A stretch of DNA of 64,000 nucleotides, from positions 63,650,714-63,714,713 of the forward strand of contig OZ021732.1 of the NCBI GenBank assembly GCA_963978545.1, in the 5' to 3' direction. The notes beneath the pieces were generated by a model. It was not told the origin of the DNA. It made no database searches and saw only the letters and a list, made by a program, of their open reading frames with translations. The first letter of the stretch is position 1; each line of letters starts with the position of its first letter. Positions 8,089 to 21,600 of this stretch are shown here, one piece after another. The translations under genes were made by a program, and so were the position numbers. This stretch comes from Linyphia triangularis (Eukaryota; Arthropoda; Arachnida; Araneae; Linyphiidae).

Positions 8089-8860
8089 CTAGGGGGCTTC
8101 GCCCCCTGCTCGCTAACGCTCGCCAACCCCCAAACACCTCGCTCGGATTGAGCGGCTTTGCCGCTCGAATTTGTGGTTAAAACATCTTGCTGCGCTCGAA
8201 TAGGTTTGCCAGCCATAAAAAATGTAACCAAATTTTTATAACTTTAATGTAAGGCCTAATAGAGAAAACACCCAAATTGCAAGTTTCATAATAGAAAGTT
8301 AAATATACTATCCGCCAACATTCTGATTTAAAACTTCATTAGTTATGCCCTTACATTGAAGTCCCAATATCTTTTATTTATTCTGATAAGTCGCCCCGTT
8401 AGAGAACAACGTCCAACGCGAGGCATTTTCTGGATAGAAATACTTCAAAATAATAATTACTCTAATACAAAAATGCTTCAGAAAAACAGAAAAAATCTAC
8501 TTTGAAACGAAGAGTTTAAAAAGAGCTTTAAAATTAGCAACGGGTTTGTTGTTTACATACGTAAGGATAGCTTTAAAATTAGCAACGGTTGGTTGGTTGG
8601 TTGAACTCCCGAGCAGCGGGTTTGTTTACTTAAGGATGTTGCCATTCTTATATTCAAAATCATTGAGGCTTTGTAGTAGCTTAATGATGAAAAATATTGA
8701 AATTTAACTAATTAATAAAGTGTTAATAAATTATTTTGGCACGTTTTGGCAAATCTACAGCTTATTTCCTTTAAAATGACACCTTGATCATTGAAATTGG
8801 TTGAGTAGTTTAGGCGGACGGACTAACCCCAAAAACCGTATTGCCTATTAAATATATAGA
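8089..8860 (-). mobile_element. Non-autonomous Helitron
   Basis: On the minus strand it starts TCTATATATTTAATAGG after a host A (8861) and ends with a GC-rich hairpin (GGGGGCGAAGCCCCC) followed directly by CTAG and host T (8088). This is the Helitron signature: insertion between A and T, 5' TC, 3' hairpin and CTRR, no target duplication. It is 772 bases with no Rep/helicase coding. Confidence 0.78.
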
Positions 8861-10572
8861 TACCAATATTATTTAATCTAAGCTGCATTTACCTTTTTTA
8901 AGAGTTTTGTTTGCACTCTACTTCCAATTTTTAATATTATTGTTGCTAATTGCTAATCTGGAATTTATTTTGTTTACATTGCACTTTCCATCTCTTATAT
9001 TATGCAAGTTACATACTCCACTGTCAACATCTTTGCCTTGACGCTTAATTTTAGTCGCAAAAGGAAAAAAAAGTCGACAATGGGGTCCTATACAGCTTAT
9101 GTGTTTTATTCTAATATTCAAGGTGATGGCAATAGTTAATTATGATTTTTCAAATCAAATTTTTCCTTATCACTGAAAGTCAATGACAAGTATATGACAA
9201 GGTTTTCATAACCTTGCATGCTATCTGGGTAGTTTCAATGAACAGCAGCTGATTATAATCATTAGCAAGGCTAAACTCGATTCAAGGGGGAATAAGGCTT
9301 TGACAATGGCTCATTTCGCGACGACCAACCTCTACGAGATAAATTTTCTACTTGGACAGCGCCAATCCGGGGTAGTGGCGAAAATCGTAACCATTAACCA
9401 AAACAAACAAATCATAAAACGAAACATAGCATATTTACATAACTTTATGCAAATAGAAAAATGATTTAATTCATTAGTTTGTTAATACTAGGGTGAACCT
9501 ACCAGTAATTGACCATTTAGTGCAAGTTTCTACACATTTAATTTTTTTTCTTGAAAAATTATTAACGGAATACTATGAAAACTTCCCAAAATATCAATTG
9601 ATTAATAAATAAATAAATTAATTAACATGATGTTTCAGTCCTTTTTACAATTTCATATATCATCAGAATTTCTTACCAAAAGCAATTTTGCCATTAATTG
9701 ACCAAGTAGTAATTGACCATTTTTTTTTATTGGAACATCATAAAATATAGTGTGATGATATAGATATCTTACTCAAAAAATTAAAACAAGAAAATCGAAA
9801 TAATATAGAAAAGACTATCTAATCCTATATTTTCAATTCTGAATAAATTTAGATGACAAGAATTGATTTTAAAGGATATTATTTCTCGAACAGTATCAAA
9901 AAGCATCAGTTTATCTAAAGGAACACACGTTTTAGTTCTAATAAATCAGCTGGGAATTCGTGAAAATATATTTTATCGACCGTGCTATTTGACTTAGATA
10001 AAGGTACACAGCAATAGACCGTCATTTTATAATGTTTTGGGAATTAAAAGAGTAAATAATTACAAAAATCACTTACCAAACGATAGCAACATCCTATTGA
10101 AGCATGGTATTCAAAGCGAAATTATTCAAAACTATCCTACTAGACCAGTGCCATCTAGTGGTAAACGGTCAAACTAAGGTGGTATTTGAAATCCTTTGAT
10201 CTTTACCGCACTGTCATAGCCGCGATGAATCAAGTTTAGCCGTGTCATTAGTAAGCAAAGAAAGATCCCATGCCAGTTACATTAGAAGAAAGTTAACATA
10301 AACAATGTAATGGATGCTTTTACAGTTAAAAAAACAATTAAATGGTTTCGTTAATGCACTTTTACAGAGTATAGCTTTTTAATTATAAAAACAAGGTGGG
10401 CAATTATAAATAAAGAGAGGGAAAATTAAAGTAATGATTGTTAATAAAGCTCATCAATTACAGAAATATTTTCAAAATATCAAGTTTAGTACTTTTCAAA
10501 TTTTGGTTCTTTAATTAAAATTGATATGCTACTACTAAATTGATACGATTTACCTGGACTAAAATCAATATA
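8861..10572. other. Intergenic stretch, no gene seen
   Basis: AT-rich, no coding frame above background. Two copies of a short motif TAATTGACCA lie near 9500 and 9700; otherwise nothing recognisable. Confidence 0.4.
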
Positions 10573-11466
10573 TTGGGAAGATTTATGTACCTAAGGGCCG
10601 TCTTTTTTCAATGCACAAAAAATGAGCCACTGAGCCATTTAAAAATGTGATACTGATATTCATACATCGTTATAGCAATTACTTCCTTTTGGGATAATAA
10701 AAAATACTTAAAGTTATAGATTCTGTCAAATAGAAGGTTTTTAAAGAAATTTCACAAATGGGCTCTAGATACAAAACCTCGTTGTACCTAGGGCCAGTAG
10801 CTGATGTACTTTATAGCTATTCTCTTTAAGTGAGGTTTCAGTCTAAAATGAATAGAAAATAAACATACGCAGATAAATTTTATATAAGAAACAAAATATC
10901 AAGTAATTATCAGTAATTGGTTTATCATATAACAACTATAATAAATTGCAATGTGTAAAATTATTAGTGAATTACAAGTATTTTCATAACTTGAAAAACT
11001 GATTCCAAAAAAAATTGAGCTGCATGCATTCTTTTGAAACACCAACAGATTTTTGGTTTTTCCTTTTGGTTTTGGCAATTTGAACACAATAAGCAACTAT
11101 GGGGCCCTAAAGTACACGACTTGGTAATTTCATATAAAATGTCCTCTACTAAAAATGCACATGGAGAAAGGACTTATTTAAACATCTTATTTAGTACTTA
11201 AATGTTACAAAAAATATTATTTACTTCAATAAAAAGTGTTTGATTTAACTTTGTAAAACAATAAAAGACGTGAACTGGAAAATGTTACTGCAGACCATAC
11301 AAAAACGTTTTCGACTTATAACTGGCCGCAGCTTTCTCCTCTGAGATTTCAAAATGGTTGCCAAAAGAACAATTGGGTGTTGTCACTTACCCAAGTGAGT
11401 AAAAAAACTTATTATTAAACATTATTTAATAAAAGTGGGGTGGCCCTAAAGTACACAAATCTCCCT
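10573..11466. mobile_element. Candidate TIR element with TA target
   Basis: The left end reads TTGGGAAGATTTATGTAC and the reverse complement of the right end reads AGGGAGATTTGTGTAC. Both continue into a GGGCC block and both are flanked by TA. The terminal motif GGCCCTAAAGTACAC also occurs inside near 11103. It is 894 bases with no transposase recognised. A Tc1/mariner-type MITE is possible, but the ends are imperfect. Confidence 0.4.
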
Positions 11467-11482
11467 TAAGCTACTTGAAGTA

Positions 11483-11880
11483 TCTATAATAATAAAACAA
11501 GCTGTGTGTCTGTCTGTTTGTCTGTGGCTTTTTATAGGCCTAGAGCTCTAAAAGTTTCAACATAAGTAGTTTTGGCCTTTTAATTTTGCTTCTCACAAAC
11601 ACGTGTTAAAATAATCTTAAGGGTGTTATTGTATTATTGTATTAACGGGGATTTTTTTTTCCGCGTCTCTACAGGGGAGAGGCTTCTAATATTAATTCTT
11701 TAAGTAGCAATTAGATTTTAGGGAGTGGAGCGAGCTTATGCTTACGCAACAATGAAACTTTCAGTGAGAGAAGCGATCCTATTCTTGCATAGTAATGAAC
11801 CTTTCAACGAGTGAAGAAAGCCTGTACTTATGTGTTAATGAACTTTTCAGTGAACGAAACGAGCTCTATTGTGCGTCATT
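11483..11880 (+). mobile_element. Truncated Helitron-like copy (same family as 24579-25413)
   Basis: It begins TCTATAATAATAAAACAAG with the (TGTC)n-like run of the family. It continues through the unit with TTTCAACATAAGTAG and the repeated GAACC/TTTCA sequence that is also found, inverted, at 26700-27080. The usual 3' end (CGAAGCACGGGTATTTAGCTAG) is missing; homology fades near 11880. Confidence 0.6.
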
Positions 11881-12131
11881 TCCATATCCTGGGTATAAAA
11901 TTTTTTAAGCTAGTGATTCCGCTTTTGGAAAAACACCTTTGAACATCAGTAGGATGTTAAAACAATCGCAAACTATATTTTACTTTTCTAGCAAAACGCA
12001 ATCGGCTGTGACGTCTCCAAACATAAACATTTATATAGATAAGTTGTAAACCTGGCAACACTAATTGCCTTGTTTTGGTTGTAATGAAGTTGAAGTAATT
12101 CCGTACAGGGTCGTATGTGTCGTTTGGCAAA
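11881..12131. other. Upstream region of NDUFA10
   Basis: Contains the presumed 5' UTR and promoter of NDUFA10. No TATA box stands out. An in-frame GTG at 12117 is not used as start here because ATG 12132 follows 15 bases on. Confidence 0.35.
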
Positions 12132-12657
12132 ATGTTACTAATTTCAGTACCTCGTTTACTCAAATCTGAAATTAAAAGATGTACTTTCATTCTTGGTTCG
12201 ACTCCTAAAGTCTCTATTGTCCCAACAGCAAGCATCACCAGCAAAGAAAATAGGGACCCGAATTATAAAAAACCTGCCCCTTGGCCTTACGAAACCAAAC
12301 AGTTCAGGTATTGGCATGCATTCTACTCTAGTACTATCAAACGATTTGATGAAAACACCAAAATAATTGTTGTTGATGGAAACATTGGAGCTGGTAAAGG
12401 TGCTTTTGCCAAAGCATTGGCTGATGCATTTGATTTTCGCTTCATCCCAGAGACTACAGTTGATCCTTTTTATACAACACCTTATGGCTATGATCTAAGA
12501 AAACTCGACCCAATCGCCCCTCCTTCGTTTAAAGTTTGTGAGCTAGATACATTTTATAAAAATCCCCATCATCAAAATGTTGCGAAGTTTCAATATCGAA
12601 TGTTCCTCCTGAGACTAAAGGATTACATTCATGGATTAGCTCACGTTTTAAATACAG
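12132..12657 (+). CDS. NDUFA10: NDUFA10 exon 1
   Basis: Codes for residues 1-175 plus one base. It holds the import sequence and the P-loop, and ends AATACAG|GTAAGT. Confidence 0.93.
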
Positions 12658-15600
12658 GTAAGTTGATATAGGTCGGTACTACTACATTATTACTGATTTT
12701 ATTTTATAGTAAATGTATTAATTCAGAACGGTAACAGTTGAGGACTCCATCAACGACTTAAATAAAGTTTTAAAAACAAAGGACGTCTCCAATGGGGTGT
12801 CAGATGATAGAGGCTTGCAGTAACTAATCTGAATTAAACAACAGCATCAAATGAGGAAAGTACTTACAAACAAATTGTAAATTTAAGTTTAGATTAAATT
12901 ATAATGATACTGAAGACTGCAAAATTAATAAATATTCCCTTATGAAATAAATTTTAGACTAATAATCTTAATTTTTTTTTTACATTCATGTCAGCATTTT
13001 TTAAAAGTCATACTGGCGAATTCTTGATAAATAAACAACAAGCTCTGTATATCCAAAAGTATGTTAGACGAAATAACTAAATTGGGCATGGAGCAAGCTT
13101 TTAAGTAATTTTTGATTTATTGAAATGAACACTTTACCTATAAAATCAATTTCTTTAATTTCATTTATCAAATGGCCGAGTTTTACTCCGTTTTCAATTT
13201 AAATATTAATCCCAACTTGTTTTTATATTTTTGAATGTCAAAAGTAAATTAATATGATAAGTTATCAATGTTTAATGCTCACAAAGTTTGTATAGTACAA
13301 ATGTAAATAGGTTATGTTAATCGAAATAAGAAAAACTATACATTTAGATTATATTATTTATTTAGATGTTGATATTACAAACAAGCAAATCCACAATTTT
13401 TTACAGATTTTTTTTTAACATTTATAAACAATATTGATTGCATTTGTATCTACCATGAAGGGATTGCTTTCCTGTAAAGTTACTGGCCAATAGAATGTTT
13501 ATTGATAATTTTTCATGCGTTTCTTTGGCTAACTAAAGTTACCAGTACCATGTTCAAAACATTTAATTTTGCAACTTTCTTCTCGTCTAATATATTTGTA
13601 ATTTTTCCAATGTAAAATGGGTTACTGTTGTAATTGCAGGATTAGAAAAAAATCGGGTTTTTTTCAACAAAAAAAAAAAAAAAAATCTTTTGGTTTAAAC
13701 TAGGTTTTTTAAAAAATCCGTTTCGAATTACATGTATACATATTTATAAATAAAATTTGACATTAACTAGAATAATTAATGTTCAAATAACAATTAATAA
13801 TCTTTCTGAAAATAATTTAAACTAAGTAAATAAACAATTGCTGCTACTTATGTGGACATTCAAATGATATTAAATTATAAAATTTTATTTAGAGATACTA
13901 AATATATAATAAATTTATTTATTTTATTTAGAGTACTACACTTTAAATTCATTGTATACAGTATGATATACTGATAATTGTTTACTACATATAACATATG
14001 GAATTTTGTTCTTAGATTCATCAGTAATGGTGATATATTGTTCAAAATGACATTTTTAAGGTTTTAAAAAAAGTTTTTAAAGTACAAAACCTCTATTTCA
14101 GAAACAAATTTAAAATGCAGCCTATAATTTAAGTTTAATTGATAATTTTTAATAATTATAAAATATTAATCTATCTATTAGATTAATATAAAAACTTACT
14201 GTTCAATAGTCTTTAATTACAAGATTTATTTTAAAATAGATTAATAACTTATTATATTCGTATAATTTTTCATTTGCAAAATCATCACTCAGTCATATTA
14301 TACCAAAAATGTATAATTTATTTAGTGAATTATTTTCTTAATTGTACAAATTCAAAAGAAGAAAAAATTCTCTCAACATTTGCTGTAGTTGCTTTTGCAG
14401 TAAGAATTACTTAAATTTCCTTCAATGCATCAGCATTAAACTTTTTATATCTTGCATTCACCATCATTCTATAACTATTACATTTACAATAAATTCCTTT
14501 TTGAAAAAAATATCTTTGAAATGGAAAACGTTTAAGTGTCTAGTTATAAATAAACAAATAAAAATACAATTTTAAATTATTCTTTGATGAAACCCATTGG
14601 TTTTTTTGAGAATAAAAATCGCCCAGTCCAAAGTTGCGGGTGTGACATTTAGACAAACTAAATTAGCCATCAATTACAATATTTTAGAGCATTGGTTTCA
14701 ATTTTTATGGATTTTAATGTAGACTAATTACATATATATTGATACCAATTTGCCATTTGCCAGATATTTTATTTATTTTTTTAAAAAATAATTTCTACCC
14801 GTTGCGGGTGTGACATAAAAAGGACATGCATTTTCATCTTCCAGCACAAAACCGCAAAACTCTGTGAATTATAGCAACTGGGTGAACCAATTTTTTTTTA
14901 TGTTATACAGTAATACTTAAATAATTATTCTATGAACAAATCAAATTACTTACTAGAATCACTTACTGTAGAAAAATATTTAAAAAAATTGTTGCTGGTG
15001 TGACACCATGTTGCGGGTGTGACTTGTACAAAAAAACACTGTAAAATAATACATGAATAAACAATTACAAAGTTATTAATGAACAAATTTCATTTCCAAT
15101 CTTGAGTTTATAATTTCTGGTGCTGGCAATTTTTTTACAATTGATGTAATTTTCTCCCATGATAATTCTGATTTGTTTGGCCAGACATACACATTATCTG
15201 AAATCTCTTTAAAATATTCTAGCTGAATATCATTGCCATCAATTTGCTTAATCTGTCCAACAAAATGATCGCTGTTTTTCTTTGATTTTGAAAATAAAAC
15301 CACTTTAACAAAATCTCCAATTTCATATTTTAACTTGCAATATGCTTCATTGGTCTTCGATTCTCGATTCTTCATTGATTTCTTCTATTTCGGAATTAAG
15401 GAAATTCTCCTATGAATACTTTTTTTTTGTTGTTGCCATCTTAATTCTCCCTATATTAAGAGCAGAGTTCATCCTAGAAATGAAAAAGGGCAGGGTGCTA
15501 TTTTCCAAAAAAAGGGCACTTTTATGGCAAATTGTAGAAATACGCGTTTTCTGCCACAATTTCAATATTGTTATACTTTTCTACCACGATAAATAATTTT

Positions 15601-18600
15601 CAATATTCTGAAAAAAAATTACAATGCAAAAATCCGTGAATCAAAAACTCGCTCAGAAACTGAAAAGATATCAAAATACTGATAAAATGCTTCAGTCCTA
15701 ATTCTGCTGGAATGAGACTGAAAGTGTAAATATACACAGTAAATTTTTCATCAAATATTATTTTTTTTTTAAATTATCAATTTATAATACAGTAAAATTA
15801 AGATAAGAATGTTTTAGTATAATGAAAATGTGTTAAGATAAGAACTTTTCACTCTTTCAAAATTTTCTGAAGTTTAAATGAATCAACCTTAAACTTCATC
15901 TCTTAGTTTTGCTATTGTCAGATAGAGAATAGAGTTTCTCCAAATTAACATTATTCATTGTGGGATATCACAAGGAGTATTCCGACTAAAGAACTTATAC
16001 TATGTCCTGAAATTTTTACATTTTTTTATTTTCAAAATCGGATCAAATTTAGCGTTAAAACGGCGATTTTTTTGCCGTGCATGCCGCTATTATGTAAGCT
16101 ATAATAGAAGTTTTATTTTTTTAAAAATCGGAAATAATCTGGTATTTTGGTTGCATTCCTGTTATGTTTAATTTTAAATATGAAACGGATGTTTAAAAAT
16201 TAATTGGTAACAGGCAAATTACCAAAAACAACCCCTACATTTAACAGGAGGACATCGCGATTACGCGTGTCCAAACGGAAATATTCTTTTTAAATTCTTA
16301 GTGTAAACATTTGATAGTTAGAAACCTTTAACTAAGTTATTCAAGTCTTTCAAATTCCTTTCTTCACTATTTTGAAGGAGGCATGGTAAAAATCCAGCGA
16401 AATACACTTAATCAAAACACGTACGAAATGGCCATCGGACTTTACTAATGTGCACTTGAGAAATTGTAAGATGGCGCCCTACAATCCACATACTAATGAA
16501 GCACGTTATATAGACATCTACTCAATGGTTTCAGTCCCCGATATATACGTTGCGCGTTTGAACATGAATGCGCATGCGCGACAGCCGATTTCAGTAGGGG
16601 TGATCCACATATTGCGTACTGTTGGGAGGGGGAAAAACGAAAGTTTTTCGAATTCTTTCAGGATGAATTTTTTTCTGAAAAGGGGCAGGAAGGGTGCTAT
16701 TTTTATAGAAAAAGGGCAAGAAGGGCGCTTATTTTATAGAAATAGGGCAGGCAGGGCGCGCCGCCCTTCGAAAAATGCCTAGGATGAACTCTGTTAAGAG
16801 GAACAATATGATGGACAGAGTGTATGTGCCTGGTATTGCTGGGACTTGGCTCTAGCGATTGTCAAGCATTTTTACATCATCTGGCGTTATATGATGTTCT
16901 GGAGAAAAAAATATTTTTATGTTCTTCAAAACTTTCTCTGCACATACAGCAAAATCTGAAGCTGTCTGTGCTTTTGCAGATCGTTGGAAGTACAGCTAGA
17001 AATACCATTTTTTTGGCAATTGCACCTACTCCATCCACAGCTCCTTTACCGTGTGATGTTGCAAAAAATGACCATGTCATATTTATTTCATCATCATTTT
17101 GGATGTATGAAATTGCTAACATATTATACCTGTTTTTAAATTGACCTGCACAGCCATCTGAAAAGATATGTAGCATCTGTACTATGTGATTTTCTTTAAT
17201 CAGTTTATCCATATATTTCCAGACTGCTTCTTTACAGTGATTTAAGTTATGTGATTCTATTATGTGTAATTGGTGGCCATCAAAAAATGCAGTAACAGCT
17301 GTAAAAATTGTAATTTGTGAGTGTGCCCAACGGGCTGATTGAATTTCGTCTTGAACAACTGTGGTATAATTTTCCGCAAAGTCCATTTGTAAGGTCACTT
17401 CACCTTCTACCAAGTTGTCTTTTACAAATTGAAAATGTTCATCTTGCACATCTTTTACAAAGCCATGCTTTTTAAATTTCTTAAACTGATTTACTATTTC
17501 ATTAGCAGCGTCTAGCATTGATCCTGAATTATCTCCACTTTTTTCCATTGCTTCCATTGTATATAAAGACTGTGATCCTCTTCTGGAATTTTAGATTTCA
17601 AGACATCATAAACATTGGCACAGTTCAAACACAAGCTTAGCATGCAGGCTTCCTTTCCTGTATCACATACACTGTCTTTTATCAAGTCTCTGCCTTTACC
17701 AAGTTTGAGGGCTTCAAGTAATAATGCCATGTTTGCATGATATTTGCAAACACAAGTACATAAATTTACAAATAATTTGTTTCAGGTCACATTTGTGTTC
17801 AATTTTAAAAGATGTTGCTGATGTGACTAATAAAATGTCACACCCGCAACACGAACATGTCACACCCGCAACGCTTAATAACTATATTTAAAATAATAAT
17901 TCATTTTGTTTATATCTGTAATTCAAAGTACCTTAGTAACCTATTTTTAAATACCAAGTCTTGTAACTTACAGTCAAAGGAATTTCTCTGTGGAGTTATA
18001 AATGTAACTTTTTGTTGCAGGTGTGACACAATAATTAAGAATAATTAATAATTGCTTACCTTTTTAATGAAGATTAGTAAACACTTATCTGCTGCCAAAA
18101 ACATTCAACAATAGATGCCAGATTATATATATAAGTTTAGAGATTTGCAGAATCATTTGTTAAGCTGTATGAGAGCATGAAACATAAAGGTTTTTGGCGC
18201 AGTCTATTTCATGCCGCCAAAGTGTCACTTTATTAATTAAAATAAGTATGTTAATGGCAAAAATTTAATTATTTTTCAATAAAATATGAAATAGCACACT
18301 TTTGTAGATTATATTGCAAAACTTCAACATAATATAAGGAAATTTAAATGTTCACCCTCATGTCCACTTTTTGGTGGATTAAGCAAAATACAATTTTAAA
18401 TTATTCTTTAAAAAAACAAATTGGTTTAAACCATGCCACCCTTGCGTAATTATACAGCATAATACGTATGCTCCTGAAGTGCACCATGGATATTATAAGG
18501 CTAGGTTGAATTAAGGTCTATCTAAGGTTGAATTCCTTTTTAACTGCCCAATTTCAATTGTTTCTACATTATTCTTGGTACTTACGTACTAACGCAACCA

Positions 18601-21600
18601 TATTGGCGACATTGAAAAAAAAACGCAGCAAGACTTGCACATGTCGTAGAACCACTGATCTCCATAGGATTGCTGGATTGAGCTTGCTTAATAATCTGAC
18701 AACCACAGTACCTGGGTACATTCAGATTTCCTCAGCCTCACACCTCCTGATGTGAAGGTAATTTTGCTGCAGCCTCCAATAATGTGATAGTTATTGCTGA
18801 TATTTACTTAAATGTGTGTAATGACCATTTTCGTTGAGTGTTTCCCTCATGTAATAGCCATCTTTGCCTAGATTTGTGTTGCTATGATGAACACTATTTA
18901 TATTGTTTTTGAATATTTTCACTGATATAATAGTTGCTAGATTCATGGTTTATGCAGGTGTAATATCCTAGGGACTTAATAGTTAGCTTTAGACAAATGC
19001 TTTCAAATTGCAGCTATATGAATATTACTTTAAATTTACAAATTGAAGCAAGATTCTTTTTAAAGTACTACGTCAAATGGTGCTTAAAAACTTGTGTAAC
19101 TGCTTTTAATATCTTTAACGTGTATTTCAATACAGTCTTAACTATTTAAATGTAACTTTTTTTGTAAAGAATATGTTCATTTTACGAGTCTGTGAGCTTT
19201 AAGTGAAAAAACATCCCTAAAATTTTGGGAATTATCCTTAAAATTTTGGGAATTATCCCTAAAATTCCTATGTAAATCTTTTGGAAAATTTCCTGCACCC
19301 CCTACAAAAATTGCGCCCTAATCCTGCTGTAAAAACAGCTTGTTGCAATAAGTTCCAAAGTTTTCTACTGCAGCAGTTAAAAATTTTAGAAGGTGCCTAT
19401 GGTGCCTTAAAGGCTTTGTCCCTATTTATTTAAGCTATGACAAATGATTTCAAAATATAAAACCAAGGTCATAATTATAGCATAAAAGTAAGGACAGTGA
19501 GGTTTTGTGCTAAGAAGTGATGAAGTTTTTAAACACAGTGTATTCCCAACAATGGAAAACACAAAATTGATCTAATGCTTTGCATGTATTTCACAGTTCT
19601 TTGATTTTATTCTAATAAATGTCTTCTTGTTGCACAAATTGTTGTTGTTTCAGACTTCAGATACACACACAATAAATTGCACAGCAGGCATTTTGTAAAG
19701 GGTATGGCAATACACTATTTACTGGTGTCATTTGTGCAACCAAGTCCTGGGACAACAGGTATACCTCTGACGACATCGAAACAACAAATCTTGCCAGTTT
19801 CCTAGGACTGGTGAATTATTTTTGCCACCATGTAACACATTTGAACCAGGAAAGGTCTTAGTGAACTTTTTTTTTATATTTCTTTAGACTTATTCTTGTC
19901 TAAAGCTATATGGTTTCTTAGTCCTGATGAGTATCTGCTAAAGGTTTTTAAAATATATAACAATGTTATAGTGCATATACAAAACTTGAGGGAAAAATAC
20001 ATTGCTTTTTATTTTGTTTGTAGCATTTAAAGTGTATTTAATAATATATATGCTTTTTTTGTTTAATGTTGCCACTTGTTCAAGTAAATTGTATATACAT
20101 TTCATTACTTATAATATTTCTTAATTAAAAATTTCTTTGTCAATAAATTATCTTTTGAACAAAAAGCTATTCAAATAGTTGTACTGAAATCTGCTTTCAT
20201 TCCAAAGGGCAAGGTCTTGTAATGGAAAGAAGTGTATATTCCGATTTTGTGTTCTTTGAAGCTATGTTTAAAGCTGGTTACTTGAGTAAAAGAGGTAAGT
20301 GTCTACTTCTCTAAAGTGAAAACTATGTCCTCTGTTTGCTTATTGTATAATATTTAAACTTTTGTCAGAATTCCATCTCATATGCATTACTAGGGTAAAT
20401 GGGGGGAAGGAGGGTAATATCGAGAAATATGGCTTCACAAGTGAAAATAATATAACCCATAAAAACAGAGTTTTTAAAAATCCTGTATATGCATTGTCAA
20501 TTTTTATATTCATTAAAACAGCATCGATATCTAAAACATTTGATATCGACAAACTGTGCTGCAAACTACTTTTCAAAACTTATTTGTTAAAAATGAATGT
20601 GAATTTATGCTTTCACATCCAAATAACATTTATTTATTCTGATTGAGGTAATTGTATTCATATTTATTAAACTAAATTTTGGCAACAGGAAAGAGGCATG
20701 GGTCCCTTGTTAGCCCCATGAGAATCCACATCAATGTGTTGCCTATTAGGTTTTCTTTCAATAATTCTAGTGTAGTTCATTGTGTACAAGTATCCCAAAG
20801 AAATTAAATGCTTCCACTTGGCGGAAAACATTAGGTTTCGCAAGTTTTTCTGGCTGACCATTTCACTTTGCTTTTTTTTTCTTTTTTTTTTTTCTGGAGG
20901 GATTCTATTTTTTGGAAATTTCTTCAATTAAATAATTAAAATCAGACTGTCCTTTTTAGCAAAATGCTAAAATGACTACAATTTGGATCACTCTATATGC
21001 TTATTCTAAAGAAAATTAAACTTTGAACTGTTAAAAAATAAAACTTTTTGTTATGACAAATTAGAAAACTCTTTCTTTGCAGTTAAAGATCTTTATTATG
21101 ACATTCAAATGAACACTTTGGATGAATTATTGAGGCCTCATCTCGTAATCTATTTGGATATTAGCCCTGATGAAGTATTGAAAAGAATAAAGGAAAAAAA
21201 TGATGTAAGTGTTTTTATAACTACGAACTTATCATAGAAACAACTATTAATTGAACTTGAAATACTTATCCATTTTTACTTCTTATTTCTACTTAATAAA
21301 CTCTCCTAAGTGTGTAATAAAATAAGTGCTTGATTTTAAATTAAAGTTTATATTGCACTTTATCTCTTAACCCACTGATGGTCCAGGGAATGGACGAAAT
21401 TTTACAGTTGTTTTCCCTGTAATAATTTTAAAGTTACATTTCCAATTCAAATATATAATTTTTTTTAATTATTTTTTATTCATTTGTTTTAGATAGGTTA
21501 TAATCTACCATCCTGATAAAAATATTTAAAAAACATATTACTTTAAATTTTATTTATAAATTTTAAAATTTTGTGTATTGCTGGAAAAACGGAGGATCAA

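Larger units (their letters stand above)
14630..18030 (-). mobile_element. Unclassified DNA transposon with repeated GTTGCGGGTGTGACA motif
   Basis: The 15-mer GTTGCGGGTGTGACA or close variants occurs near 14633, 14803, 14990 and 15010 on the plus strand, and inverted near 17838 and 17859. Variants also lie near 17814 and 18016. The copies bracket a minus-strand transposase-like pseudogene. Clusters of a short motif at both ends suggest transposase-binding sites. Clean terminal repeats and a target duplication could not be fixed, so the superfamily is open. Confidence 0.55.

Noticed and set aside
8043..8231. 62-codon minus-strand frame
   Set aside because: Covers the GC-rich 3' end of the Helitron; the amino-acid pattern comes from its hairpin repeats.
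12117..12131. GTG start five codons upstream of NDUFA10
   Set aside because: GTG is not a usual start in animals and ATG 12132 follows in frame.
16450..16782. 110-codon plus-strand frame
   Set aside because: Lies inside the non-coding TIR element 15463-16793 and reads its subterminal AGGGCAG repeats; no recognisable motif.
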